64,000 nucleotides of DNA from Sulfurospirillum sp. (lineage in GTDB: Bacteria > Campylobacterota > Campylobacteria > Campylobacterales > Arcobacteraceae): NCBI GenBank assembly GCA_030491005.1, contig JAKZMJ010000015.1, forward strand, positions 310,001-374,000, written 5' to 3'. The notes below the pieces were generated by a model. The model did no database searches. It saw only the letters and a program-made list of their open reading frames with translations, and was not told the DNA's origin. Below, in pieces: positions 26,821-36,660 of this stretch; the first letter of the stretch is position 1; the number at the start of each line of letters is the position of its first letter. A program made the position numbers and the translations under genes.

Positions 26821-27016
26821 ACACCCCTGTGATTGAATATCCACTCTTAATAATCTTACTAATCATTGAGGTTGATAATTTCAGATGTGTTGCTATCTTG
26901 ACTTGTGTATATCCATCTTTATAAGCACTAAGTATAGCTAAATCTCTTTTTATCTTAGTATCAGTTTCATAAAGTCGAAGTATATCATAAAGGTGGATAT
27001 TCAATCACAGAGGTGT
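26821..27016 (-). mobile_element. Non-autonomous RAYT derivative, copy 1
   Basis: 196-bp unit with 24-bp terminal inverted repeats (left ACACCCCTGTGATTGAATAT..., right the complement with one mismatch). It matches both ends of the full-length element at 37107-38091 and lacks its middle. Unlike copies 2 and 3 it keeps a 61-codon frame (26819-27004, minus) that encodes the C-terminal helix-turn-helix of the transposase. It sits 36 bp beyond the 3' end of the type IIG gene. Confidence 0.85.
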
Positions 27017-27051
27017 TTCTTAATTATTCAATATAATTAGTTTTATACTTA

Positions 27052-29526
27052 TTAATCATTTAAAAATTCATTAGAATCAATTATTAAATTCATTTTATTT
27101 TCTAATGTTATTACTTTTTTTTCATTTATATTATGATGTGCTTTTTTTGATAGTTTAAATAATTCCACATGAAGTTTATTTGTTTTATTAAATTCTCTAA
27201 TTGGTACATTATTAATCATTTCAATAGAAAGCCCCCATTTGCTTTTACTTGATCTAAGCGAAAATAATGCTTTAATTTTATTTGAATTCAATATAGAACA
27301 GATGTAATATGCTTCATTTTCATTATCTACAGAAATATATCCAATCGTATTATCTGGTATAAATGTTTTTGTACCTATAAATTCATCTTCTATATCTGAT
27401 ACAACAGAGAAGTTTGGTAGATAACTCATGCAACACCATACAATTTTGTATTTTTGAAATGTGTATGTTCCTATTCCAAATAGTGAATAAAATGGTTTAT
27501 CTCCACCGTAAAACCATTTTGATTTTCTTGTGCCAAATTCACTTTCAAATGATTTTAAAAAACTATAACTTTGTGGTAGTTCTGTTCTTAATTCACTTTC
27601 ATTATTGTCACCAGCTTTTATTTGAGGAACAATCATATATTGATAAGTAGTTATTCCCCATTTTTTAGTATCTCTTGGCTTAATGAGTGGATAAATTAAA
27701 TCTGTTTCAATATTTTTTGTTATTGTTTTAGTTTTCTTTTTACCTTTATCACCTAAGTTTTTAATTCTTATTCCATCTTGTGTTTTACTTATGATATCTA
27801 ATAAAAATACACTATTTAAATCATTTACAACTCCATGTCTTGCTTTGTAAAATGACTTATTTTTTGATATATGTGGTAATGCTTGACCAGTTGGTATAAT
27901 TATCCATGGTGCTGTATGACTACCTGTCATAGGATCAGGATAGGCATCTAAGTTTGTTATTGAACAATTTTCTTTTACATATTTGCTTATGTCTGAATGT
28001 TTAAATTTGCTTCGTATATTTTTATTCCATTGATAATAAGGCACAGGATATGTATTTGTATTATTCTTTTCTAATGTTACAATAGATGTTTCTTGTCCTT
28101 GTCCAAATGGATTTAGTTTTAATAAGTCATGGACACCTAAACATTTTATTGGAGTTGAACTATTTGTTTTTTCAATTATAAATGTTCTAAATTGTTCACC
28201 TGCAATAGATTTATATAATGTTTGTTTTAATACAAAAGTAAGTTTTCCATTATCTCTTAGATACTTATCCATAGCAATATATGTAAATAAGATTGAAATA
28301 TCATCATGTGCATAACCAAGACTTGCTTTCATACCCTTATGTGAAAATAGTTTATAAATATCTAAATATAAAACACTTAATTTATTTCTATATTCTTTAG
28401 ATAAAAAATCCCATTTAATCCAAGGGGGATTACCAATTACATGTGAAAAATTATTAAATAAAAGTGGTGCAAAAGAATTTAAAATTATTTTTGCCCATAT
28501 TTGATTTTTATTTACTTTATGAAGTTCTGTTATTTTAGTATAAAATATATCAATTTCTTCTTGTTCAAAATTATCTAAAATAATACCTTCATTTTTAATT
28601 CGTTTATTAAAATCAAATAAAGGATATGATTCATAAATTGTCTGCTCAACTGTTCTTAAAATATTTCCAAGTAAATTTTTATCTAATAATGATTTAGGAA
28701 TTGAAAATTCACCTTCAACTGTAGATATTTTATATGAATTATTTTCTATTTTTCCTTTACTTTCAGTTGTTGGAGTAATTATAGAATCTGTTAGATAAAT
28801 AGGTATTGTTATAGCTTGATTAGAGCCAAAATCTATGTAAGGACTAATCGCAATTAAATAGTTTGTTCTTGTAGTTAGAATAGCAACTGGATTAACATCA
28901 AATCCAATAACTCGTGAACATATATAATCAATCATTTGGTAATTAGTTAAATTTAATTTATTATATGTATAGGATTTTATTCTATTAATAAATTCAACTA
29001 TAAATGCTCCTGAGCCACATGCTGGGTCTAAAACTTTAGAATCTTCATCTCCTATAAAACCACCATCATCTACAGCTAGTTGGGCTAACCAATCAGGAGT
29101 ATAGTATTCTCCTAAATCATGTCTTATCTTCAGTGGTACAATATCTTCATATAAACTTTTTAATAAGTCCCTTGATGTTTGTTCTTCAACAAAAAAACTA
29201 TTTGGTTCATATTCATTTACAATTGATAAAATTTCATTAATACTATTTTCAAGGTCTTTATCTAATACTTCAAGATACCATGAAAAAAATCCACCTTCAA
29301 TATAATTGTCAATATTAGTAATATCTCTAAAAAAATTACCATCTTCTATATATCTTAATGATTCTTGTAAATTGTTAGATTTTAGTATTAATTTAATTGG
29401 TGTTTCTGGAGCAATTTTAATATTAACACATGCTATTTCACTTGCAAATAATTTTACAATAAAAGAATAATATGTATACACAATAAATAATAGCTTATCA
29501 ATTTTAATATCTTTGTTATCTAACAT
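27052..29526 (-). pseudogene. Type IIG restriction-modification protein, methyltransferase part (frame-broken)
   Basis: N6-adenine DNA methyltransferase and specificity region. The SAM motif is LDPACGSGAFIVEFI and the catalytic motif is IGNPPWIKWDF. The C-terminal half contains the typical target-recognition region, with WIIIPTG and IKPRDTKKWG. The coding frame is open upstream of ATG 29526 to about 29616 (NEWDKTFRYIYGG...) and there abuts the end of the nuclease frame. The two together look like one protein of roughly 1030 residues split by a single-base frameshift. The fragment itself lacks a proper start. Confidence 0.85.
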
Positions 29527-29617
29527 ATCATTATTAAATAAATCTGAAAATATATCTTTTATATGAAGTTCATCTAAAACACCTCCATAAATATATCTAA
29601 AAGTTTTATCCCATTCA

Positions 29618-30244
29618 TTAATATAACATATTTACTCTCTCATCTTTTGAACTTGTTAATTTGTTATACAATTGATTAATAAATTTAGTAACATAGTCTT
29701 GATTTAAAGAAAAATCATTTTTTAACAATTGTGGTGCAACTTGTTTTTTTGATGAACCTGTTATATATAAAACCCACTCATAAAGATTATCTTGATTAAA
29801 TATTTCTTGTCTTTCTTCCCAGTCAGAAGTATTTTTATTAAATTTAATAAAAATAATATTAATCCCATCAAATAGTATACCTATAAATTTGGGTTTAACT
29901 TTTTCTTGTAATTTATTGAGATATTGTTCTCTTAATTGTTTTATGCCCTTATTTAAATTTGATTTCTTATTTAATATACCATATTTTTTATATTCAATAA
30001 CTACATTGCCGTATAGAGCATCAATTCTTCCTGTTATTTTTACTGTGCCTCCTATATTACTAGCTTCATATTGAACTTTAGAAGTTAAATCTATACCATG
30101 TTTATTTAAAAAACTTAATATTCGTTTTTCTGTTTCTATTTTTAATTTTTCTTCATTAAAATTAATTGATGATTTGATTCCATTTTGCACATCTATAAAA
30201 AATGATTTAAAATCATTTTTTATATCTTTTATATTTACTATCAT
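29618..30244 (-). pseudogene. Type IIG restriction-modification protein, N-terminal nuclease part
   Basis: Encodes a PD-(D/E)xK nuclease domain: GRIDALYGNVVIEYKKYG gives the D...ExK active site. It starts at ATG 30244 with GAGGG 6 bases upstream; TTG 30256 is part of that site. The frame ends in ERVNMLY-stop, while the next frame continues NEWDKTF, so removing one base would join them. Alone it might still be a stable nuclease without methyltransferase, or simply be dead. Confidence 0.75.
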
Positions 30245-30343
30245 TTTTGCCCTCAATTAGACTTATATACTTCTAATTTACTTTATTTATAATTTGATTT
30301 TCTATTTTAGCGAAAGATTGATTTAATGTTGATTTTGTTCATA

Positions 30344-30550
30344 CAACTATTTATTATCAAACATTATAGCCTAATTAGTATAATATAATATACGAACTCA
30401 ACAAAATTGAATGTTAATATCTAGAAATAATTTATAAGTTCTAAAATGTTATAATAGCTTCTAAATTATTGTTTAAAACAACATTTATGATGATAAATAT
30501 TATATTTTAAATTCTGTGTCAATTTCTTTAGCTTTTGTAAGACCTTTAAA
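30344..30550. repeat. Left copy of a ~200-bp direct repeat bracketing the inner island
   Basis: Roughly 85-90 percent identical by eye to 41069-41275 in the same orientation. It includes the last codons of the gene at 41223-41447 (in the left copy cut off by RAYT derivative copy 2 at 30554). This shows that a piece of the chromosome beside that gene was duplicated when the island formed. Homologous recombination between the copies would delete about 10.7 kb. Confidence 0.8.
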
Positions 30551-30553
30551 ACT

Positions 30554-30748
30554 ACACCCCTGTGATTGAATATCCACTCTTGATAATCTTACTAATCATT
30601 GAGGTTGATAATTTCAGATGTGTTGCTATCTTGACTTGTGTATATCCATCTTTATAAGCACTAAGTATAGCTAAATCTCTTTTATCTTAGTATCGGTTTC
30701 ATAAAGTCGAAGTATATCATAAAGGTGGATATTCAATCACAGGGGTGT
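30554..30748 (-). mobile_element. Non-autonomous RAYT derivative, copy 2
   Basis: 195-bp unit with perfect 24-bp terminal inverted repeats. It is nearly identical to copy 3 and shares with it a one-T deletion that breaks the residual helix-turn-helix frame. It sits exactly at the junction between the left direct repeat and a 5'-truncated transposase gene. Confidence 0.88.
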
Positions 30749-31234
30749 TATTCCGTAGTTGAACATAAAAAAGCTGGTAAAATAAAAATAGTATTTTTAA
30801 AGACATTAGATAAATTAATACCAATAGTATCAACAGATTTAGATATCTCAGACGAAACAATTATTGAGACTTATAGAAGAAGATGGGATATAGAACAAGG
30901 TTATAAAGAGCTTCGTGAACACTTTGGATTTGGTACAGAAGAAAATAGAATATATGAAGCTCTTATTGCTAGAATTACACTATCATTTTTTACATATAAT
31001 ATAGTTAGTTATATCAATCTTATTAGTCATGAACCTAAAACCATAGGTGGATTGTTTAAAGATTTAGAATGTGAACTACATACTTTAGCAATTGCTATGC
31101 AAACCTTTATATTAATACTTGATGAAATAGCACAAATAGAAGAGATTGTAAATAGAAATGATGATTTCTCTACTATTATTGATATATTAAAGGATGTGAC
31201 ACAGAAGTTACTTGGTTTTAGGTGCGAAAGTTAA
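30749..31234 (+). pseudogene. IS4-like DDE transposase, 3' fragment
   Basis: The C-terminal part of a DDE transposase: YRRRWDIEQGYKELREHFGFG carries the Y-x2-RW-x-IE-x-K type glutamate region of IS4-like enzymes. The 5' part was replaced by RAYT derivative copy 2, whose right end provides the first codons of a fused open frame (start near 30725). Catalytic aspartates are missing, so it is inactive. Confidence 0.75.
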
Positions 31235-31236
31235 GT

Positions 31237-31292
31237 TATTAGTACATTTAAGTGTTTAATGACTATAATGTATGTTTAATAAATAGTTAGGT
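31237..31292 (+). other. attI-like site A
   Basis: This 56-bp stretch is about 85 percent identical to 34135-34190, which lies in front of the intI remnant. Both end in AAATAGTTAGG, and here GTTAGGT matches the GTTRRRY core of integron sites. A cassette with its own attC follows directly. It is best explained as a second copy of the integron attachment site. Confidence 0.55.
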
Positions 31293-31347
31293 GTCCATCT
31301 CTCACACTTTCCTATTTTCTTTTAGAGAGTGTTTGGAGAAGTAAAAA

Positions 31348-32229
31348 ATGAAAATCATAATTTTAATATCTGTACTTTTGTTGTCGTCATGTTCATCTAT
31401 GGTTAAAAATGCAAATACTTTTACTGCATCTGGATTGGTTAGCGGCTCAATCATGGAAAAACAATCATGCAATCAATATGAAAAGGATAACACTGCTGTC
31501 TGGGTAGTTGTCGATAAAAAAGGAGAATGTGTCAGATATTTTTCTAGTGACTTAAATAATAAGCAAAACAAACAAGTAGTCTTATTCTTTCATGGAGACA
31601 GGATTAAAGTTAGTAAAGGCATTTCAAGACCAGGAAGTAAAAACAGAAAAAGTCCAGAAATAATAAGTCAAGATGTCGAATATCACAGCACTAAAAGCAT
31701 TCCAATGATATATGTAAGTAGACCAGGAGTTTACGGGTCATCTGGAGATCATAAACAAAGAAGAAGGCCAAGAGAAGTCAAAATTATGAGAGCCGCAGTT
31801 AATAAAATTATTGATAAATATTATATTAAAAATGTAATTTTAACTGGTCAATCTGGCGGAGGTCATATTGTTGCATCACTACTGCCAGTAATAAACAACG
31901 CATCTTGTGCTGTTATTACTTCAGGGGTTACTGCAGTTAGGCAACGAGTAAGTTTAAGGGGTTGGGATGTAGACATCACTGGATATAATGATTATTACGA
32001 CCCTATAAAGCATGTTTCAGAAATTAATAATAAAAATTTAACTGTTTATATTGTTGGTGATTTACTTGATTCAAATGTTCCTTTTGCGACCCAAAAATCA
32101 TTTTATAATGAATTAGTTAAGCATGGGATTAAGGCAAAATTAATTCAAGAATATGGAAAAGGTAGGCAGAATCATGGGCTTAAGCATATTGCAAAAGATC
32201 CATTTTTATATTGCAGTAAATCCACCTAA
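31348..32229 (+). CDS. Alpha/beta-hydrolase-like lipoprotein in an integron cassette
   Basis: 293-residue predicted lipoprotein (lipobox LLLSSC, Cys about 15). The nucleophile elbow GQSGGGH lies mid-protein and a late His (GLKHIAKD) could complete the triad, so it is an alpha/beta hydrolase-fold enzyme of unknown substrate. Base composition is less AT-rich than the neighbours, consistent with transfer. The gene is placed between an attI-like site and an attC whose left end overlaps the stop codon, the normal layout of a gene cassette. Confidence 0.8.
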   Translation: MKIIILISVLLLSSCSSMVKNANTFTASGLVSGSIMEKQSCNQYEKDNTAVWVVVDKKGECVRYFSSDLNNKQNKQVVLFFHGDRIKVSKGISRPGSKNRKSPEIISQDVEYHSTKSIPMIYVSRPGVYGSSGDHKQRRRPREVKIMRAAVNKIIDKYYIKNVILTGQSGGGHIVASLLPVINNASCAVITSGVTAVRQRVSLRGWDVDITGYNDYYDPIKHVSEINNKNLTVYIVGDLLDSNVPFATQKSFYNELVKHGIKAKLIQEYGKGRQNHGLKHIAKDPFLYCSKST

Positions 32230-32279
32230 CAAATCATTCCACCTGACCGCTAACGCGTCAGATGAATTCAAACGTTATA
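32224..32279 (+). other. Integron attC site A
   Basis: Begins with CCTAAC (RYYYAAC-type core) and ends with AACGTTAT (GTTRRRY-type core). Between them CCTGAC and GCGTCAG form an imperfect stem, with the unpaired bases typical of attC. About 56 bp, the short attC class. A further GCCTAACGGC right after it may be the start of a following, lost cassette. Confidence 0.8.
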
Positions 32280-32366
32280 TGAAGCCTAACGGCAAGAAAT
32301 CCATCCATTTCATGACAATTTGACATACTTTTAAGCTTAAAGAATAATACCTGCTATAACTCTTAC

Positions 32367-33401
32367 ATGTGTAAGATTCAAACTTTATCAGATGATACTA
32401 AATCCTATAAACCCAAATACGAGATGCAAGATATATTCAGACTCTATGGAGATGATTATATCGCTAGACATAAACTAAACTCTATGCAACTTAAAGCCAT
32501 TAGAGATATATCGGTGTGTAGAACTTCTGCTATGGGTTACAACGCCAAAGAGTGCAATGATTGTAAGAACCTAGAGTTTGCATACAACTCATGTAGAAAT
32601 AGAAACTGTCCTAAGTGTCAAGGTGACAAACGATATGACTGGATAGAAAAGCGACTTAAAACTACTCTTGATGTACCCTACTATCATACAGTCTTTACAG
32701 TTCCTAATCAACTCTTTGAAATAGCTATTTATAACCAGAAGATATTTTATGAGATACTTTTTCAATCATCATCAGACACTTTAAAACTCTTTGCTTCTAA
32801 CCTAAAATGGTGGGATGTGGATGAGACTACTATTAAGAATACAAACCCTAAGATAGACCTAGCATTCTTTGGCATACTTCATAGTTGGGGTCAAACACTA
32901 GTGTATCATCCTCATATTCATTTCGTTGTAGCTGGTGGTGGGATTATGGGAGAAACACTTCTTCAACCTAAGTATAAATCTAAGTTTTTGTTTCCTGTTA
33001 AAGCTATAAGTAGAGTCTTTAGAGGTATCTTCATAAAGAGAGTTAAGAAGGCTTATTATGATGGTAACTTAAAGGTTCATGATGAACTAAAAAATCCAAA
33101 CTACTTTGAGAACTACATAGATAATCTAGTCTCTCGTAAATGGGTAATCTATATGAAGTCACAGTTTAGGTCTTGTTCTAAAATAGTGGAATATATGGCA
33201 AGATATACTCATAAATCAGCTATTGCTAACTCTAGGATTATATCTATAGACAATAACATCATAAGATTCAAATACAAAGATTATAAAGATGATTCAAAAA
33301 ATAAAATAATGAAACTAAGTAGCGATGAATTTATCAAAAGGTTTCTTTACCATATACCCCCTAAAAGGTTTTTTCGTATAATAAACTACACCCCTGAAAC
33401 T
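32367..33401 (+). pseudogene. IS91-family HUH transposase, 3' end lost
   Basis: Y2-type rolling-circle transposase. The N-terminal zinc site is NSCRNRNCPKCQ, the HUH motif is HPHIHFVVAGGG and the tandem-Tyr region is EYMARYTHKSAIANSR. The protein breaks off at FFRIINY, where the family continues, because RAYT derivative copy 3 lies there; the open frame runs on to 33413 into that element. A few C-terminal residues and the element's terminus are missing. Activity is doubtful. Confidence 0.85.
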
Positions 33402-33596
33402 ACACCCCTGTGATTGAATATCCACTCTTGATAATCTTACTAATCATTGAGGTTGATAATTTCAGATGTGTTGCTATCTTGACTTGTGTATATCCATCTT
33501 TATAAGCACTAAGTATAGCTAAATCTCTTTTATCTTAGTATCGGTTTCATAAAGTCGAAGTATATCATAAAAGTGGATATTCAATCACAGGGGTGT
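33402..33596 (-). mobile_element. Non-autonomous RAYT derivative, copy 3
   Basis: 195-bp unit with perfect 24-bp terminal inverted repeats, nearly identical to copy 2. It joins the truncated IS91 transposase to the truncated integron integrase. Just left of it, AAACTACACCCCTG is repeated in tandem (33384-33411 region), as if a partial second element end were left behind. Confidence 0.88.
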
Positions 33597-33928
33597 TATT
33601 CCATAGATAAAATAACAGGAATATGCTTTTTTTGCTTTGCTCGTAAAGCCTGAATATTCTCATTTTTAAGGGAGATACTTAATACTTGTTCATATAAAAA
33701 TAATATAGCATTAAAAGCTTGATTCTAAGTAGCAGGACTTACCTGATTATAAATAGCCAAATTTGTCAAATATTCTTCTATCTCTATCTTGCCCATATTT
33801 TTAGGATGCTTTTTATTATGAAACAAAATATATTTCTTAACCCAATATAAATAAACTCTTTCTGTTTTGATACTATAATGCTTAAATCTAATTTTATCCC
33901 TCATCACTTCCAATAATTTTTTAGCCAT
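33597..33928 (-). pseudogene. intI: Integron integrase remnant
   Basis: N-terminal part of an integron tyrosine recombinase: RIRFKHYSIKTE-like start, YWVKKYILFHNKKHPKNMG, then VSPAT and, after an in-frame TAG, NQAFNAILFLYEQVL and HIPVILSM. Both the amber codon (replacing a Gln by one base) and truncation by RAYT derivative copy 3 make it non-functional. The catalytic domain (Arg, His, Tyr) is absent. It is transcribed away from the attI-like site, as in real integrons. Confidence 0.85.
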
Positions 33929-34134
33929 TTGTTACTCCTCTCAAACTTAATAAATGCAGTTTTATCACGATTTATACCTATTTAACATACATAATGTACT
34001 ATTTACACCGAAATACAGACATAAAACATACATTAAAAGCTTATCTAAAAAAAGTAATATACATAAAAAAGATGTCATTTTGTAATGTTTTCTGATTTTA
34101 TGTAGAGTTTATCAGGATTGTGTGAATATTTACT

Positions 34135-34190
34135 TATTAGTGTATTTAAGTGATTAATGAATATAATGATTTTTAATAAATAGTTAGGAG
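34135..34190 (+). other. attI-like site B, in front of intI remnant
   Basis: Lies between the intI remnant (-) and the first cassette (+). Ends in AAATAGTTAGGAG; the core reads GTTAGGA. It is similar over about 55 bp to the copy at 31237-31292. By position this is the primary recombination site of the platform. The 380-bp gap 33929-34308 holds no other gene. Confidence 0.6.
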
Positions 34191-34308
34191 GCAACTGTCT
34201 CTTAAAATCAAAACTATCTATAATAAAAGTTTTACAAATATACAAAATGTCATTAGATTTGTTACGATGTAATAGTATAATAAGTAAAATAAAAAAAAGG
34301 ACAAAAGA

Positions 34309-35788
34309 ATGACAAGTTTCAAAAGAATAAGTTTAAGCCTAGCAGTAGCGAGTGCTTTAAGTTTTAGTGGATGTGGAAGTAGTTCATCATCAGATACACC
34401 CCCCCCCAGCAGATAATAGAGTAAAAATATCAGGAAGTATACCAACAGATAATTTGGCATATATTCCAAATACCATGGATAAAATGTTAGCTTATATAGG
34501 AATTCAACCATTATATGCAGATTATGTTGGTACTGCAAATAAAATAATTGTAATCACACCAGATTATAAAATAGTAAAAAAAGATTTAAATGCAGATGGA
34601 ACATTTTCAATAGATTTAGATACTTCAACATCAAGTGCAATATTTTTAGTAAATGATACTACAAAAGAAGTTGTAGGAAGTGTATCAATACCAGTTTCTA
34701 GTGGTTCAGATGTTACTTTAGATATGATGCCAAAAGGCAAAATCACTAAAGATTTAGAATTGGGAAAATTAACTTACAATATAAAAAAGGGAATAGCAAC
34801 TACAAAGTCTGTCAATATAGAAAAAGATTTAGGCAATGATAATACGACTAAAGAATTGGCTGCTATTGATGATTTGTCAAAATTGTATGGTAATGTATAT
34901 AGAAATACAGATATACGATTAGCACCAAACACAAGATTTTACTTAACTAAAGAAAATGGAAATAATCTTACTCCTTCAGATATAATAGATACACCTTTCA
35001 ATCCAAATAATGATAAAATCATATTTTCAGGAACTAGATTAGATTTAACTACTGCTTCAGGATTTACAGGATATTCTGCTACTGATATAAAAATTTATTT
35101 TCCAACAAATGGCTCAAAAATTAGTTATCAAAAATTTAGTGCTGAAGCAATGTTTACGGGGAAAGACTCAGGAGCTAATGGTTATTTAGGATTAAATTCA
35201 GAAACTGATTGGACTGTAAGTTATGAAGTAAAAGGAAAGGATCAATTTATAAAAACTGATGATTCAATTTATGGAAGTCAAAAAATAACTACAAAATTAG
35301 CAAGTGGACAATATACAGTTAAAGTTGATGGTACAACAAAAGGTATGTTTGATTTAGTACAAATCAATGCATTTACTAATGACGCTACTTCTCCACTTAC
35401 AGATGGAGTAACAAATGCAAGTTCAGTTTCTCCCATAATGACAAAAATGCCTATTTTAATTCCTACATTAATAACAGATTCTAGTGATAGTACAAAGTAC
35501 AATAAAATACAAATAAAATTCCAGATTTCAGACAATGGAACATATTCAGATTTAAGTAATGAAGCAGTTGAGTTGTTATTTGCTAGTTCAAATTACAATA
35601 ATTTCTTTTGTGAATATGGAGATAGTACAAATGAAATGCCATCAGTGAGTAAAATGGCTAAAGATATTACTACAAATAATATGGAAATTACATTAGATAA
35701 TAGTTTGTCAAAATCTGAATTAAATAAAATACAATGTGGATATTTTATTTATGGAAATTGGTATGAAGTATTTATAAAACTAAATTAA
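34309..35788 (+). CDS. Cassette-encoded lipoprotein, phase-variable, currently out of frame
   Basis: Starts at ATG 34309 with AAGGA 7 bases upstream. The first 32 codons give a lipoprotein signal with LSFSGC (Cys22) and a Ser-rich linker. Then a run of nine C (34399-34407) shifts the frame, leading to TAA a few codons later. With eight or eleven C the reading continues into a frame open to 35788, giving about 490 residues. The mature part is Thr/Ser/Asn-rich and looks beta-rich and extracellular; no family was recognised. It is the first cassette after attI and carries its own attC downstream. Confidence 0.75.
34399..34407. repeat. C9 homopolymer, phase-variation tract
   Basis: Nine consecutive C inside the 5' coding region of the cassette lipoprotein, in a genome of very low GC. 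Such tracts are the standard on/off switches of surface genes in Campylobacterota. With nine C the gene is off, with eight it is on. A homopolymer miscount by the sequencer would give the same picture. Confidence 0.7.
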
Positions 35789-35813
35789 AATTCAACAGAT
35801 AGAAAATTAAAGC

Positions 35814-35946
35814 TCCTAACAAATCAGAGGAGGAGAAACAAGGCTACCACGGCGATAATTCGAGCTTTTATGTGTCGTATAAAGATACTTAAAATAGCAA
35901 ATTATCAAGCCGTTAAATCGCCGTGTTCCTCACTTTAGGCGTTATA
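35814..35946 (+). other. Integron attC site B
   Basis: Begins with GCTCCTAAC and ends with AGGCGTTAT. Inner arms CACGGCGAT (35848-35856) and ATCGCCGTG (35917-35925) are perfectly complementary, and GAGGAGG/CCTC near the ends also pair. At about 133 bp it is a long attC. It closes the lipoprotein cassette. Confidence 0.82.
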
Positions 35947-36086
35947 TGAAAGTTTTAAAATGATAACAGCTGATAAATTGACAAGATAACCTTATTTAAA
36001 GGATTTATTTTAAAATTAGCTATCATTAAATATTTTATTTTTATGTGATTTGCTCAAAACTTTTTAAAAAAGTTTAATCAAAAACT

Positions 36087-36220
36087 ACGCCCCTGTGATT
36101 GAATATCCACCCTTGATAATCTTACTAATCATTGAGGTTGATAATTTCAGATGTGTTGCTATCTTGACTTGAGTATATCCATCTGTATAAGCACTAAGTA
36201 TAGCTAAATCTCTTTTTATC
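36087..36220 (-). mobile_element. Truncated RAYT derivative, copy 4
   Basis: Carries the left end (one base different from the others, ACGCCCCTG) and about 134 bp of the transposase 3' region, but no right inverted repeat. Directly after it a scrap matching the transposase remnant at 26540 (LDLLV) is seen. The 486-bp gap 35947-36432 otherwise holds only AT-rich sequence and the promoter of the next gene pair. Confidence 0.75.
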
Positions 36221-36374
36221 TACTAGTAAGTCTAAAAGTTTTTTATCATTATTCAAAATATTTTCCTTCTTATACTATACTATCAAAGTTTATCAATATA
36301 CTTAAAAAGATTGCATATTGTCATCTTTTATTGAAACAATTAATAAAATATCGTTTTTTAGATCTATCTCACTA

Positions 36375-36403
36375 TTGACAAATAAGCCTTTATGTACTAT
36401 GAT
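36375..36403 (+). promoter_or_regulatory. Sigma-70-type promoter of toxin-antitoxin pair
   Basis: TTGACA at 36375-36380, a 17-base spacer and TATGAT at 36398-36403. This is an almost perfect vegetative promoter placed 30 bp before the antitoxin ATG. The antitoxin probably represses it, as usual for such modules. Confidence 0.7.
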
Positions 36404-36432
36404 GTATCTACACTAAAACATAAGGCAACACA

Positions 36433-36660
36433 ATGAAAAAAGCAATAAATATTAGATTAGACGAATCATTATTATCGGATTTAGATGCTTATGCACAAGA
36501 ATTAGATAGAACAAGAACATATATTATTGAAAAAGCAGTTGGTACATATTTTGATACATTAGATGAAATGATTTCAGATAAAAGAATTGATGAAGTTAAA
36601 AAAGGAAATGTAGAGGTTTTTACACTTGAACAAGTTGCACAACAGCTTGGATTAAATTAA
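36433..36660 (+). CDS. Ribbon-helix-helix antitoxin
   Basis: 75-residue CopG/RHH-type DNA-binding protein: KAINIRLDESLLSDLDAYAQEL is the ribbon plus first helix, and the C-terminal tail (EVFTLEQVAQQLGLN) should wrap the toxin. It shares one base with the toxin start. It probably neutralises the toxin and represses its own promoter. Confidence 0.88.
   Translation: MKKAINIRLDESLLSDLDAYAQELDRTRTYIIEKAVGTYFDTLDEMISDKRIDEVKKGNVEVFTLEQVAQQLGLN

Noticed and set aside
30725-31234. The fused frame as an intact protein gene
   Set aside because: Its first codons are the inverted repeat of the RAYT derivative, and the rest is only the C-terminal third of a transposase without its catalytic aspartates.
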